This document shows positions 9,145 to 19,930 of a stretch of 64,000 bases of DNA, in pieces. A model generated the notes under the pieces. That model saw only the letters and a program-made list of their open reading frames with translations. It searched no databases and had not been told where the DNA came from. The stretch comes from Pseudomonas putida (GTDB taxonomy: Bacteria; Pseudomonadota; Gammaproteobacteria; Pseudomonadales; Pseudomonadaceae): contig NZ_JANHLD010000001.1 in NCBI RefSeq assembly GCF_028682455.1, forward strand, positions 248,001 through 312,000, given 5' to 3'. The first letter of the stretch is position 1, and each line of letters begins with the position of its first letter. The translations under genes were made by a program, and so were the position numbers.

Positions 9145-10155
9145 ATGAGCCAGCCTATTGATATCGCCGTGATCGGTGCCACCGGTACCGTCGGTGAAAC
9201 CCTTGTGCAGATTCTCGAAGAGCAGGACGTCGCCGTCGGGACCCTGCACTTGCTGGCCAGTAACGAATCGGCAGGCAGTGGCGTGATGTTTCGCAGTAAA
9301 AGCCTGCGGGTGCGTGAGGTCGACAGTTTCGACTTCAGCAAGGTGAAGCTTGCGTTCTTTGCCGCAGGCCCGGCTGTAACCCGAAGCTTTGCCCCGCGGG
9401 CGCAGGCTGCAGGCTGCACCGTCATCGACCTGTCCGGCGGCTTGCCCGCCGATCAGGCCCCGGCGATTGTTCCTGAAGCCAATGCTGCCCGTCTTGAAAG
9501 CCTGCTCCAGCCAGCTCAGGTGAGCAGTCCGAGCGCCGCAGCGGTGGCATTGGCCGTGGCCCTGGCCCCGCTCAAGGGGTTGCTGGACATCGAGCGGGTC
9601 CAGGTCACTGCCTGCCTGGCGGTTTCGGCTCAGGGCCGCGAGGCGGTCACCGAGCTGGCTCGCCAGACTGCCGAACTGCTCAATGCCCGGCCGCTGGAGC
9701 CACGTTTCTTCGACCGCCAGATGGCATTCAACGTACTGGCCCAGGTGGGTGCCAACGATGAACAGGGGCATGGTGCGCTGGAGCGTCGCCTGGTCGAGGA
9801 GCTTCGTGAGGTCCTCGATTTGCCGGCACTGAAGATTTCCGTGACCTGCATTCAAGTCCCGGTGTTTTTCGGCGATAGCTACAGTGTGACCGTGCAGAGC
9901 CGTGAACCGGTTGACCTGGTTGCGGTCAATGCTGCGTTGGAAACGGCCGACAGTATCGAGCTGGTGGAGGCGGGCGACTACCCGACGCCGGTGGGTGACG
10001 CAGTCGGCCAGGACGTGGTCTATGTTGGACGAGTACGGGGTGGGATCGACGAAGTTGAACAGCTCAATCTCTGGCTGACCACGGACAACGTGCGCAAAGG
10101 TGCGGCCTTGAACGCCGTGCAACTGGCACAGTTGTTGATAAAACACATTGTGTAA
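9145..10155 (+). CDS. Usg-like aspartate-semialdehyde dehydrogenase paralogue, probably inactive
   Basis: 336-aa homologue of the Asd fold. It has the N-terminal nucleotide motif IAVIGATGTVGETLVQ and the central VIDLSGG, but where active enzymes have a catalytic Cys (N-C-[ST]) it reads SSPSAAAVAL (Ser or Ala near residue 130). This matches the Usg class found beside fimV/truA in many gammaproteobacteria. I place the start at ATG 9145, behind AGAGG, rather than further upstream where the REP pair would be coding. A full dehydrogenase role is unlikely, since a second canonical asd lies just upstream; its true function is unknown. Confidence 0.88.
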   Translation: MSQPIDIAVIGATGTVGETLVQILEEQDVAVGTLHLLASNESAGSGVMFRSKSLRVREVDSFDFSKVKLAFFAAGPAVTRSFAPRAQAAGCTVIDLSGGLPADQAPAIVPEANAARLESLLQPAQVSSPSAAAVALAVALAPLKGLLDIERVQVTACLAVSAQGREAVTELARQTAELLNARPLEPRFFDRQMAFNVLAQVGANDEQGHGALERRLVEELREVLDLPALKISVTCIQVPVFFGDSYSVTVQSREPVDLVAVNAALETADSIELVEAGDYPTPVGDAVGQDVVYVGRVRGGIDEVEQLNLWLTTDNVRKGAALNAVQLAQLLIKHIV

Positions 10156-10226
10156 AAGATACTTGCCGATAATTTTTACCCGATATTTCTCGGTTGCCGG
10201 GGACGGTTCTTTCAAAGGAAGAGGTC

Positions 10227-12935
10227 ATGCTTCGAATTCGCAAACTGGTCTTAGCAATAGCCGCGGCGTCGGCGCTGTCGTCCGGTATGGCGCATGCCCT
10301 CGGCTTGGGTGAGCTGACACTCAGGTCGGCGCAGAACCAGCCCCTGGATGCCGAGATCGAACTGCTCGATGTGCGCGATCTCACGGCGGCCGAAATGGCG
10401 CCAAGCCTGGCACCGCCCGAAGAGTTCGCCAAGGCGGGGATCGAGCGCCAGGCCTACCTCAACGACCTGACTTTCACGCCGGTGATCAATCCCAACGGCA
10501 AGAGCGTGCTGCGCGTGACTTCGAGCCAGCCGCTGCCGGCGCCGATGGTCAAGTTCATTGTCCAGGTGATGTGGCCGAGCGGGCGTCTGCTGCGAGACTA
10601 CAGTGTGCTGGTCAACGCCGCTGCATTGCCGGGGGCCAAGCCGGATTCGGCTATCACACCCGCCACCAGCGCAGCTGCCAACTACACCACGGTACGCCGC
10701 GACACGCTGTGGGAAATCGCCTCCAAGGCTCGTCAGGGCGGCTCGGTGCAGCAGACCATGCTGGCCATCCAGGCCTTGAACCCCGACGCCTTCATCAATG
10801 GCAACATCAACCTGCTCAAGACCGGTCAGGTCTTGCGCATGCCCGACCAGCAGCAGATCGCCAGCATTCCCCAGGGCGAGGCTGTAGCAGAGGTCGCCGA
10901 ACAGTATGCCGCCTGGCGCGAAGGGCGCCGCCTGGGCCCGCGCGCCCGGCAGTTGGATGCCACCCGTCGCGAAGGTGCCGAGGCTGCCCCGGCGCGGATC
11001 GCCAACCAGGACAACCTGCGCCTGGTCGCGCCAGGCGACAAGGCTGCGGGCGGTAACGGCAAGGCGGTCAGCGACAAGCTCGCAGTCGCCAAGGAAAACC
11101 TCGACACCACCCGTCGCGACAATGCGGAGCTGAAAAGCCGCATGCAAGACCTGCAAAGCCAGCTTGACAAGCTCGAGCGCTTGATCGCCCTCAAGAACGA
11201 CCAGTTGGCAAGGCTCGAAGCTCAGGGCACTTCCGCTGAAACACCGGCCGTGCCTGCCGATTTGCAACCTGCGCCTGAGGACGCGGTGATCACGCCGCCC
11301 CCCGCGGCGGTCGATACTGCACCGCTCGACGCTCCGGCGCCGGTTCCGGTTCCGGAACCTGCCGCTGAACAACCGGCACCTGGCGGTTCCGGCAAAATGC
11401 TCGATGACTTGCTCGGCAATCCATTGCTGCTGGCATTGATCGCCGGTTCAGCCTTCCTGGTACTGCTTCTGCTGCTGTTGTTGCTGGCACGCAAGCGCAA
11501 GGCCGATCAGGAAGCCGAAAAGCACTTGCGCATGGCGCGCGCCCTGGCTGAAGAGAGTGAGCGCGGTCCGGACCTGGACCTGGCGCCGAGCAGTTTCGAA
11601 GGGCTGGAAATGCCAGAGCCGAAAGTCACGCTGGCGCCTGCCGTGGTCGCGGCCTCGGCCGCCGCAGCCACTGCCGCCGAAGCACCGGCCAGTGAGGTGA
11701 AGCCGGTCGAGCCCGTCCAGCCCCAGGCCATGGCGGCGCCCCTGGTTGCCCCAGCCGCCGATGCAGTACCAGCACCCACCGGTGATGCGCTGCTCGATGA
11801 AGTACAAGCGTGCATTGCCCAGGGTCGCCTCAACCACGCGGTCGACCTGCTTGAGCCGGCCGTCGCCGCTGAGCCGCAACGCAGTGACCTGCGCCTGAAG
11901 CTGATGGAAGTCCATGCACGCCAAGGTGATCGCGATGCCTTTGTGGGGCATGAGCGCCAACTGATCGCCACCGGTCAGAACCATGCGGATGTCGAGGCCC
12001 TCAAGGGACGTTTCCCGGCCATGGTCGCTCTGGCGGCTGGCGGGATCGGGGCTGCAGCCCTGGCTGCCGAACTGGATGCTCAATACGTCCAGGCCCTGCT
12101 CAACGATGAGCCGCAGGCAGACGACGCGCCTCAGCCACAACCGGAGCCGGCACCTGAAGCTGTTTCGGCGCTGGAGCCAGAACCAGAGCCCGTGCTGGAG
12201 CCCGTGCTGGAGCCAGAGCCGATCATCGAGGATGACCTGGACAGCGCCTTCGACCTGAGCCTGGACGACGACCTGCAAGGCCTCGAGCTGGAAGAGCCGC
12301 CATTGCTCGATGAGGCGGCAGCTGCAGAGGCTGAAGCCGTAGCCGTAGCAGAACCTGAGCTAGAGGCCCCGGTCGTTGCGCAGGACATCCAGGCACCGGC
12401 CGAGCCATTGGTTGAAGCGGTCCCGGAGCTGGCCGATCTTGCAGATTTCGATCTCGATGTCGCGGGCGACCAGCCTGGCGTGCTGCCCGAAGGCGAGCAG
12501 GTAGATATCGCTGCAGAGCTTGCCGCGTTCGACGAGTCGATGCCGGAGTTCGACCCGTTGAGCGAGCTCGACCTGCCGGAAGATTTCGACCTGTCGCTCT
12601 CGCTGGACGATGAGTCCGATGCGGCCAAGCACTTTGCCACCGAGCTCGACGACGTCAATGCCGAACTCGACAAGCTGTCCCAGAGCCTGGAGCAGCCCTC
12701 GATCGAGCCGCATTTCACGGCTGAAGATGCAGTGGTCAGCGACGACCTGAGCGATGACCTGGAGTTCGATTACCTGGGCGGCGCCGATGAGGCCGCTACC
12801 AAGCTCGACCTGGCCAGGGCCTATATCGACATGGGTGACCATGACGGTGCCCGCGACATCCTCGACGAAGTGCGCAAGGAGGGAAGTGATGCCCAGCGCC
12901 AGGAAGCCGAAGAGATGCTCTCGCGTCTGGTCTGA
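10227..12935 (+). CDS. fimV: FimV-like inner-membrane hub protein with LysM and TPR-type C-terminus
   Basis: 902-aa pilus/polarity scaffold of the FimV/HubP family. A signal peptide (residues 1-25, cleaved near AHA-LGLGELTL) precedes the conserved FimV N-terminal domain. A LysM peptidoglycan-binding domain lies at about 153-215, a coiled coil at 285-335, and a single membrane helix at about 398-422. A long, very acidic Glu/Ala/Pro-rich cytoplasmic region follows, ending in the conserved helical FimV C-terminal domain (about 855-900). In Pseudomonas FimV supports type IV pilus assembly and polar signalling. Start at ATG 10227 is supported by AAAGGAAGAGG. Confidence 0.95.
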   Translation: MLRIRKLVLAIAAASALSSGMAHALGLGELTLRSAQNQPLDAEIELLDVRDLTAAEMAPSLAPPEEFAKAGIERQAYLNDLTFTPVINPNGKSVLRVTSSQPLPAPMVKFIVQVMWPSGRLLRDYSVLVNAAALPGAKPDSAITPATSAAANYTTVRRDTLWEIASKARQGGSVQQTMLAIQALNPDAFINGNINLLKTGQVLRMPDQQQIASIPQGEAVAEVAEQYAAWREGRRLGPRARQLDATRREGAEAAPARIANQDNLRLVAPGDKAAGGNGKAVSDKLAVAKENLDTTRRDNAELKSRMQDLQSQLDKLERLIALKNDQLARLEAQGTSAETPAVPADLQPAPEDAVITPPPAAVDTAPLDAPAPVPVPEPAAEQPAPGGSGKMLDDLLGNPLLLALIAGSAFLVLLLLLLLLARKRKADQEAEKHLRMARALAEESERGPDLDLAPSSFEGLEMPEPKVTLAPAVVAASAAAATAAEAPASEVKPVEPVQPQAMAAPLVAPAADAVPAPTGDALLDEVQACIAQGRLNHAVDLLEPAVAAEPQRSDLRLKLMEVHARQGDRDAFVGHERQLIATGQNHADVEALKGRFPAMVALAAGGIGAAALAAELDAQYVQALLNDEPQADDAPQPQPEPAPEAVSALEPEPEPVLEPVLEPEPIIEDDLDSAFDLSLDDDLQGLELEEPPLLDEAAAAEAEAVAVAEPELEAPVVAQDIQAPAEPLVEAVPELADLADFDLDVAGDQPGVLPEGEQVDIAAELAAFDESMPEFDPLSELDLPEDFDLSLSLDDESDAAKHFATELDDVNAELDKLSQSLEQPSIEPHFTAEDAVVSDDLSDDLEFDYLGGADEAATKLDLARAYIDMGDHDGARDILDEVRKEGSDAQRQEAEEMLSRLV

Positions 12936-12956
12936 GTCCTGCCCTTGAACGTCCGA

Positions 12957-12980
12957 CGGCAGCCCGAGTGGCTGCCGTTG
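12957..12980 (+). terminator. Hairpin after fimV
   Basis: CGGCAGCC (12957-12964) and GGCTGCCG (12970-12977) make a perfect 8-bp stem with a CGAGT loop. The following TTGTCGTT is only a weak U-tract, so this is a plausible but imperfect terminator. Confidence 0.55.
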
Positions 12981-13025
12981 TCGTTATAATTCCCGCCATC
13001 TGCAAAATCGACAGGCTGTATCTTC

Positions 13026-13901
13026 TTGGAAATCATTGATAACACGGTTGCCGAATCGGCGGCCGAAGGCTTCTTCCGCATCGCCCTGGGCGTTGAATAC
13101 AAGGGTTCGCGCTACCGCGGCTGGCAGCGTCAGGCCGATGGCGTGCTGAGTGTGCAGCAGACGCTCGAAGAGGCGCTGTCCAAAGTGGCCGATTCGCCCG
13201 TGACGCTGTCGTGCGCCGGGCGTACCGATGCTGGCGTTCATGCCTGTGGACAAGTGGTGCACTTCGACACCCAGGCCGTGCGCAGCATGAAGGCCTGGAC
13301 CATGGGGGCCAACATCAACCTGCCTCACGATATCAGCGTGACCTGGGCCAAGGAGATGCCTGCGCATTTTCATGCCCGCTTCAAGGCCATTGCCCGGCGC
13401 TACCGCTATGTGATCTACAACGACCAGATCCGCCCGGCGCACATGGGCCAGGAAGTTACCTGGAACCACCGGCCGCTGGACGTCGAGCGCATGGCCCAGG
13501 CTGCCCGGTTCCTGGTCGGCACCCACGATTTCAGTGCCTTTCGCGCCGGCCAGTGCCAGGCCAAGTCGCCGGTCAAGAACATTCACCACCTGCAGGTGAC
13601 CCGCCACGGCAGGATGATCGTCCTCGATATCCGCGCCAGCGCCTTCCTGCACCACATGGTGCGCAACATTGCCGGCGTATTGATGACGATCGGCGCGGGC
13701 GAGCGCCCGGTCGAGTGGGCGCGGGACGTACTGGAGAGTCGTGAGCGGCGTACCGGCGGGGTGACCGCGCATCCGTTCGGCCTCTACCTGGTACAGGTGG
13801 AGTACCACGACGAATTCGCGTTGCCCGAGCGCTACATCGGCCCGCACTTCCTCACCGGCTACGAAGCATTGGCGGCTGACGATCCGCAAGCCATTTGCTA
13901 A
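13026..13901 (+). CDS. truA: tRNA pseudouridine38-40 synthase
   Basis: Converts U38-U40 of the tRNA anticodon arm to pseudouridine. The 291-aa protein shows the TruA core: ALGVEYKGSRYRGWQRQ, the catalytic Asp68 in CAGRTDAGVHA, and HHMVRNIAG near the C-terminus. No ATG is available upstream of the conserved core, so a TTG start at 13026 is the best fit, with AGG about ten bases upstream. It follows fimV, as in other pseudomonads. Confidence 0.93.
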   Translation: MEIIDNTVAESAAEGFFRIALGVEYKGSRYRGWQRQADGVLSVQQTLEEALSKVADSPVTLSCAGRTDAGVHACGQVVHFDTQAVRSMKAWTMGANINLPHDISVTWAKEMPAHFHARFKAIARRYRYVIYNDQIRPAHMGQEVTWNHRPLDVERMAQAARFLVGTHDFSAFRAGQCQAKSPVKNIHHLQVTRHGRMIVLDIRASAFLHHMVRNIAGVLMTIGAGERPVEWARDVLESRERRTGGVTAHPFGLYLVQVEYHDEFALPERYIGPHFLTGYEALAADDPQAIC

Positions 13902-13902
13902 C

Positions 13903-13920
13903 ATCCGGGGCTTTCCGGAT
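13903..13920 (+). promoter_or_regulatory. Small hairpin in the truA-trpF gap
   Basis: ATCCGG and CCGGAT form a perfect 6-bp stem around GGCTTT, 20 bases before the trpF start. There is no T-tract, so I do not call it a terminator. Its role is unknown. Confidence 0.35.
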
Positions 13921-13939
13921 CAGCTGAGGTTCACAGGTC

Positions 13940-14560
13940 ATGAGCGCCGTTCGCAGCAAAATCTGCGGCATTACCCGCATCGAGGATGCGCTGGCCGCAG
14001 CCGAGGCGGGCGCCGATGCCATCGGCCTGGTGTTCTATGCCAAGAGCCCGCGGGCGGTGGATGTGCAGCAGGCGCGGGCAATCATTGCCGCCTTGCCGCC
14101 GTTCGTGACCACCGTGGGCCTGTTCGTCAATGCCAGTCGTTGCGAACTCACCGAGATCCTCGAGGTCGTACCGCTGGACCTGCTGCAGTTCCATGGTGAC
14201 GAAACCCCAGCCGATTGCGAAGGCTACAACCGGCCCTGGATCAAGGCCCTGCGTGTGCGCCCCGGGGATGACCTGGAGGCCAGTTGCAAGCTGTACAGCC
14301 GGGCCAGCGGGATTCTGCTCGATACCTACGTGGCCGGTGTGCCGGGTGGTACCGGTGAGGCGTTCGACTGGTCGCTGATCCCCGAGAAACTGAGCAAGCC
14401 GATTGTCTTGGCGGGCGGGTTGTCAGTGGACAACGTAGCCGGTGCAATCGCCCAGGTACGTCCCTATGCCGTTGATGTCAGCGGCGGGGTGGAGCAGGCC
14501 AAGGGCATCAAGGATGCGGCGCGCATCGAGGCGTTCATAAAGGCGGTAAAACAGGCGTGA
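13940..14560 (+). CDS. trpF: Phosphoribosylanthranilate isomerase
   Basis: Tryptophan-pathway enzyme that isomerises N-(5'-phosphoribosyl)anthranilate. The 206-aa TIM-barrel protein has the catalytic [11 protein letters not shown] cysteine motif, [10 protein letters not shown], a catalytic-Asp segment LLDTYV, and the phosphate-binding VDVSGGVE and VLAGGLS loops. It is a stand-alone monofunctional TrpF, away from trpAB and trpDC, as usual in pseudomonads. It sits between truA and accD. Confidence 0.96.
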   Translation: MSAVRSKICGITRIEDALAAAEAGADAIGLVFYAKSPRAVDVQQARAIIAALPPFVTTVGLFVNASRCELTEILEVVPLDLLQFHGDETPADCEGYNRPWIKALRVRPGDDLEASCKLYSRASGILLDTYVAGVPGGTGEAFDWSLIPEKLSKPIVLAGGLSVDNVAGAIAQVRPYAVDVSGGVEQAKGIKDAARIEAFIKAVKQA

Positions 14561-14840
14561 TAACGTCTGCTGCTGCGGATGTGACGGCTGGCCGCGCGCC
14601 ATCGTCCATAGCTTTCGCAGCCCGGTGCTGCCGGATCGCGCCCCAGGGCCGGTCGAAATTACCGGGTGACGCCACAGGCGTTGCCCTTACAGGTTGACGA
14701 TGGAGCGGTATCGGGGCGACTCGCTGTACGCGAGGCGCCAGGGCCGGCCCATCATCGCGTCATACACGAATTGAGCTCAAGGGCATACGCGCGACCAGGC
14801 AGTCAAAGCCTGCCGGTCGCCGCTACTGGAGAAAGAAAGC
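14561..14840 (+). promoter_or_regulatory. Structured accD leader (candidate cis-regulatory RNA)
   Basis: A 280-bp gap before accD contains at least two clear hairpins. CTCGC/GCGAG lies at 14720-14734. A strong stem of 11 pairs with one bulged A is made by GCGACC-A-GGCAG (14791-14802) and CTGCC-GGTCGC (14810-14820). The second ends just before the accD ribosome binding site (GGAG 14828-14831). The leader is GC-rich and I see no convincing ORF in it. Whether it is transcribed and regulatory is inference. Confidence 0.4.
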
Positions 14841-15757
<917 letters not shown>

Positions 15758-15761
<4 letters not shown>

Positions 15762-17065
15762 CCCAACGTACCCTTGGCGACTGGCTCGCCTATCTCGAGC
15801 AGTTGCATCCCTCGGCCATCGACATGGGCCTGGCGCGTTCGCAACAGGTTGCGGCCAGGCTCGGGCTGGACAAGCCGGCGCCACGGGTGATCACCGTGAC
15901 CGGTACCAACGGCAAGGGCTCGACCTGCGCCTTTGTGGCCGCCTTGCTACGCGCCCAGGGGCTCAAGGTCGGGGTCTACAGCTCGCCGCACCTGCTGCGC
16001 TACAACGAGCGGGTGCAGATTGACGGCGAGGAAGCGGCCGACCAGCAGTTGTGCGAAGCCTTTGCTGCCGTCGAGGCCGCCCGTGGCGAAATCTCCCTGA
16101 CTTACTTCGAAGCCGGCACCCTGGCGGCGTTCTGGCTGTTCAAGCAGTCGGCGCTGGATGCCGTGGTGCTCGAGGTCGGCCTGGGCGGGCGACTGGATAC
16201 GGTCAATATCGTCGATGCCGATGTGGCGCTGGTCACCAGCATTGGCGTCGACCATGTCGACTACCTGGGAGACACCCGGGAGTTGGTAGCCTTTGAAAAG
16301 GCCGGGATCTTCCGCCAGGGCAAGCCTGCCCTGTGTGGTGACCTCAATCCGCCGCAACCGCTCCTGGACAAGACCCGCGAACTGGCCTGCCCGTTCTTCC
16401 TGCGCGGCCGTGATTTCGACCTGGCCAGCACCGATCGTTACTGGCAGTGGCGGGGCGTGGATATCCGAGGCCAGGTGGTGGAGCTGCACGACCTGCCGCT
16501 GCTCGATCTGCCAATGGAGAACGCCGCCCTGGCGCTGCAGGCCTACCTGCTGCTGGACCTGCCCTGGGATGCCGGGCAAATCGCTGCAGCGTTGCAGTCC
16601 ACGCGCATGGTCGGTCGCCTGGATCGCCGGGCATTTCGCTGGCAGGGCAAGGATTTGACTATCCTCATGGATGTCGGGCACAACCCTCACGCTGCCGAGT
16701 ACCTGGCCCAGCGCCTGGCCAGCCGGCCAGTGAAGGGCAAGCGTCTGGCAGTGTTCGGCCTGTTGGCCGACAAGGACCTTGCCGGTGTGGTGCAGCCATT
16801 GCTCGGCCAGGTCCAGGCGTGGGCTGTCGCGCCGCTGGATACCGCTCGCAGCCGTCCGGCAGGCGAGCTTGAAGCGGCGCTGGCGAACCTTGGGGCCGAT
16901 GTTGCGTCTTACACCAGCGTAGCGGCGGCCCTGGAAGGGCAGAGCGCACTGGCGACGGCGGATGATGAAATCCTGCTGTTCGGATCGTTTTTCTGTGTCG
17001 GTGAGGCCCTGCAGTGGCTGAGCGGGCAGGCCACGGAGGATGGGGCAAATGGCATTGCTGGATAA
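15758..17065 (+). CDS. folC: Bifunctional folylpolyglutamate synthase/dihydrofolate synthase
   Basis: Mur-ligase-family enzyme that adds glutamate to dihydropteroate and to folates. The 435-aa protein has the P-loop TGTNGKGST (about residues 47-55), the [12 protein letters not shown] motif, [11 protein letters not shown], and the C-terminal ligase segment MDVGHNPHA. Length and order are normal. It overlaps accD by 4 bases and its 3' end contains the ribosome binding site of the following SPOR gene. Confidence 0.96.
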
Positions 17066-17714
17066 AGTGGTCAAGCAGCGTATGGTTGGCGCGCTGGTGC
17101 TGGTGGCATTGGCGGTGATCTTCCTGCCCATGCTGTTCACTCGCGAAGACGAAATGCGCCAGGTGCGCGTCGAGGCCCCCGAGGCGCCGGCAGCGCCGAG
17201 CATGGCGCAGGTGCAGGTCGAACCTGTGTCCGTGCCGGAGCCTCAGGTATTGCCTGAAGAACAGCCCGTGATCGTCGAACAGTCCAACGCACCTGCCCAG
17301 GCGCCAAGCACGCCGATTGCCCCGGCCCCAGCGGCGGTACCGGTGCCGACAACAGAGCCTGTGGTCGCTGCCAAGCCTGTCACGCCACCCCCTGCGGTCA
17401 AGCCAGAAGCCAAGCCGACAGCCACCGTTGCCACCGCGGCCAAGCCTGCCCAGGGCAAGATCGACGCCAATGGCCTGCCAATCAGCTGGTCGGTGCAGTT
17501 GGCCAGCCTGTCCAACCGAGCCGGTGCCGACAAGCTGCAGTCGACCCTGCGCAGCCAGGGCTACAACGCCTATATCCGCTCGGCTGGAGGCATGAACAGG
17601 GTGTACGTCGGGCCGGTGATCGAGCGTAGCGAAGCCGAGCGTCTGCGCGACGTGATCAGCCGTCAGCAAAAGCTCAACGGCATCGTGGTGCGCTTCCAGC
17701 CCGAGCGCAGCTGA
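17049..17714 (+). CDS. SPOR-domain membrane protein (DedD-like)
   Basis: 221-aa bitopic protein. A short cytoplasmic start ([14 protein letters not shown]) leads into one membrane helix (about residues 14-31), a Pro/Ala/Val-rich linker, and a C-terminal SPOR domain (WSVQLASLSNRAGADKL to the end) that binds denuded septal peptidoglycan. The folC-dedD-cvpA-purF order matches E. coli. I chose ATG 17049 because GGAGGA lies about ten bases upstream; ATG 17040 overlaps that Shine-Dalgarno. Likely a cell-division accessory protein. Confidence 0.88.
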   Translation: MALLDKVVKQRMVGALVLVALAVIFLPMLFTREDEMRQVRVEAPEAPAAPSMAQVQVEPVSVPEPQVLPEEQPVIVEQSNAPAQAPSTPIAPAPAAVPVPTTEPVVAAKPVTPPPAVKPEAKPTATVATAAKPAQGKIDANGLPISWSVQLASLSNRAGADKLQSTLRSQGYNAYIRSAGGMNRVYVGPVIERSEAERLRDVISRQQKLNGIVVRFQPERS

Positions 17715-17722
17715 TTGCTCGT

Positions 17723-17742
17723 CGCCCGGCCAGCGCCGGGCG
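17723..17742 (+). terminator. GC-rich hairpin after the SPOR gene
   Basis: CGCCCGG (17723-17729) pairs with CCGGGCG (17736-17742) around CCAGCG. No U-tract follows (GAAAATCA), so it may be a processing or pausing hairpin rather than a true intrinsic terminator. Confidence 0.4.
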
Positions 17743-17754
17743 GAAAATCACTGC

Positions 17755-17783
17755 TTACCGACAGCCCGCCGCTCTGGTAAAAT
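17755..17783 (+). promoter_or_regulatory. Candidate extended -10 promoter for cvpA-purF
   Basis: TGGTAAAAT (17775-17783) fits an extended -10 element, with a weak TTACCG 17 bp upstream. It lies 30 bp before the cvpA start and after the hairpin that follows the SPOR gene. Pattern-based inference only. Confidence 0.4.
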
Positions 17784-17813
17784 GCGCCGCCTTATCCGTT
17801 TGCAGGCAACACT

Positions 17814-18368
17814 GTGGCATTTACCTGGGTCGACTGGGCGATTTTCGCGATCATCGCCATTTCTTCGCTGATCAGTCTCAAGCGCGGCTTTGTCAAAGAG
17901 GCCTTGTCGCTGCTTACCTGGATCATCGCCGGTGCCGTGGCCTGGATGTTCGGTGGTTCGCTGTCGCAGTACCTGGAAGCCTATATCCAGACGCCTTCGG
18001 CACGAGTCATCGCTGGATGCACCATTCTTTTCGTCGCCACCCTGCTGGTGGGGGCAATGATCAACTTTCTCATCGGCGAGCTGATTCGCGTCACCGGGCT
18101 TTCCGGGACCGACCGCTTCCTGGGCATGGCCTTCGGCGCCGCCCGTGGGGCCTTGCTGGTGGTAGTGGCCGTCGGGCTATTGAGCCTTGGGCCGGTACAA
18201 CAGGATCAGTGGTGGCAGGAGTCTCGCCTGGTGCCACAATTTCTATTGGTGGCTGACTGGTCAAAAAACCTCATTCTGGGGTTCACCAGTCAGTGGCTAG
18301 CCAGCGGGATCAGCGCACCGGCTGATCTCCCGTTCAAGGATCAGCTTCTGGGGCCCAAAACGCCTTGA
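17814..18368 (+). CDS. cvpA: CvpA family membrane protein
   Basis: 184-aa inner-membrane protein of the colicin V production family. It begins at a GTG (AFTWVDWAIFAIIAISSLISL) and has about four hydrophobic helices, including the segments after LKRGFVKEALS and around FGAARGALLVVVAVGLL. In enterobacteria CvpA sits in the purF operon and affects envelope stress tolerance. Here it is also 41 bp upstream of purF. The biochemical role is not known from sequence. Confidence 0.93.
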   Translation: MAFTWVDWAIFAIIAISSLISLKRGFVKEALSLLTWIIAGAVAWMFGGSLSQYLEAYIQTPSARVIAGCTILFVATLLVGAMINFLIGELIRVTGLSGTDRFLGMAFGAARGALLVVVAVGLLSLGPVQQDQWWQESRLVPQFLLVADWSKNLILGFTSQWLASGISAPADLPFKDQLLGPKTP

Positions 18369-18409
18369 AAGCTGTTCAGTCCAGTTTCATTAAGTAGGGG
18401 TTGCGTCGC

Positions 18410-19915
18410 ATGTGTGGCATCGTCGGTATCGTCGGTAAGTCGAACGTCAATCAGGCGCTGTATGACGCGCTAACCGTCCTCCAGCACCGCGGCCAGGACG
18501 CTGCCGGTATTGTGACCAGCCATGATGGCCGGTTATTCCTGCGCAAGGACAACGGCCTGGTCCGTGATGTGTTCCAGCAGCGCCATATGCAGCGCCTGGT
18601 GGGCCACATGGGCATCGGTCACGTGCGCTACCCAACAGCGGGCAGCTCGACCTCGGCCGAGGCCCAGCCGTTTTATGTCAACTCGCCCTACGGCATCACC
18701 CTGGCGCACAACGGCAACCTGACCAACGTCGAACAGTTGGCCAAGGAGATCTACGAGTCCGATCTGCGCCACGTCAATACCAGTTCCGATTCCGAAGTCC
18801 TGCTCAACGTCTTCGCCCATGAGCTGGCGGTGCGTGGCAAGCTTCAGCCGACCGAAGAAGACGTGTTCGCTGCCGTCACCGACGTGCACAACCGTTGTGT
18901 CGGCGGTTACGCCGTGGTGGCGATGATCACCGGCTACGGCATTGTCGGCTTCCGCGATCCGCATGGTATCCGTCCGATCGTCTTCGGCCAGCGCCACACC
19001 GACGAAGGCGTGGAGTACATGATCGCCTCCGAAAGCGTGTCCCTGGATGTGCTCGGCTTCACCCTGATCCGCGACCTCGCGCCGGGCGAAGCGGTGTACA
19101 TCACCGAGGAAGGCAAGCTGCACACGCGCCAGTGCGCAATCAACCCGCAGTTGGCCCCGTGCATCTTCGAGCACGTCTACCTGGCTCGTCCCGACTCGAT
19201 CATCGATGGCGTCTCGGTCTACAAGGCGCGCCTGCGCATGGGCGAGAAGCTGGCCGAGAAAATCCAGCGCGAGCGTCCGAATCACGACATCGACGTGGTC
19301 ATCCCGATTCCCGACACCAGCCGTACCGCTGCACTGGAATTGGCCAACCACCTGGGCGTCAAGTTCCGTGAAGGCTTCGTCAAGAACCGCTACATCGGCC
19401 GTACCTTCATCATGCCCGGCCAGGCGGCACGCAAGAAGTCGGTACGCCAGAAGCTCAACGCCATCGAGCTGGAGTTCCGCGGCAAGAACGTGATGCTGGT
19501 GGATGACTCCATCGTCCGCGGCACCACGTGCAAGCAGATCATCCAGATGGCCCGCGAAGCCGGCGCCAAGAACGTCTACTTCTGCTCCGCAGCCCCGGCT
19601 GTGCGCTACCCCAACGTCTACGGCATCGACATGCCGAGCGCTCATGAACTGATCGCCCACAATCGCAGCACCGAGGATGTCGCCGAACTGATCGGCGCCG
19701 ACTGGCTGGTCTACCAGGACCTGCCGGACCTGATCGAGGCTGTAGGTGGTGGCAAGATCAAGATCGAGCATTTCGACTGCGCCGTGTTCGACGGTAAGTA
19801 CGTTACCGGCGACATCGACGAGGCCTACCTGGACAAGATCGAGCAGGCGCGCAACGACGCCTCCAAGGTCAAGAACCAGGCGGTCAGCGCCATCATCGAC
19901 CTGTACAACAACTGA
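18410..19915 (+). CDS. purF: Amidophosphoribosyltransferase
   Basis: First committed enzyme of purine synthesis: makes 5-phosphoribosylamine from PRPP and glutamine. The 501-aa protein starts M-CGIVGIVG; Cys2 becomes the N-terminal nucleophile of the glutaminase (Ntn) domain after Met removal, which fixes the start at ATG 18410 rather than the in-frame TTG at 18401. The C-terminal phosphoribosyltransferase domain carries the PRPP motif [13 protein letters not shown]. Confidence 0.97.
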   Translation: MCGIVGIVGKSNVNQALYDALTVLQHRGQDAAGIVTSHDGRLFLRKDNGLVRDVFQQRHMQRLVGHMGIGHVRYPTAGSSTSAEAQPFYVNSPYGITLAHNGNLTNVEQLAKEIYESDLRHVNTSSDSEVLLNVFAHELAVRGKLQPTEEDVFAAVTDVHNRCVGGYAVVAMITGYGIVGFRDPHGIRPIVFGQRHTDEGVEYMIASESVSLDVLGFTLIRDLAPGEAVYITEEGKLHTRQCAINPQLAPCIFEHVYLARPDSIIDGVSVYKARLRMGEKLAEKIQRERPNHDIDVVIPIPDTSRTAALELANHLGVKFREGFVKNRYIGRTFIMPGQAARKKSVRQKLNAIELEFRGKNVMLVDDSIVRGTTCKQIIQMAREAGAKNVYFCSAAPAVRYPNVYGIDMPSAHELIAHNRSTEDVAELIGADWLVYQDLPDLIEAVGGGKIKIEHFDCAVFDGKYVTGDIDEAYLDKIEQARNDASKVKNQAVSAIIDLYNN

Positions 19916-19930
19916 TTTAGGAGCAGCGGC

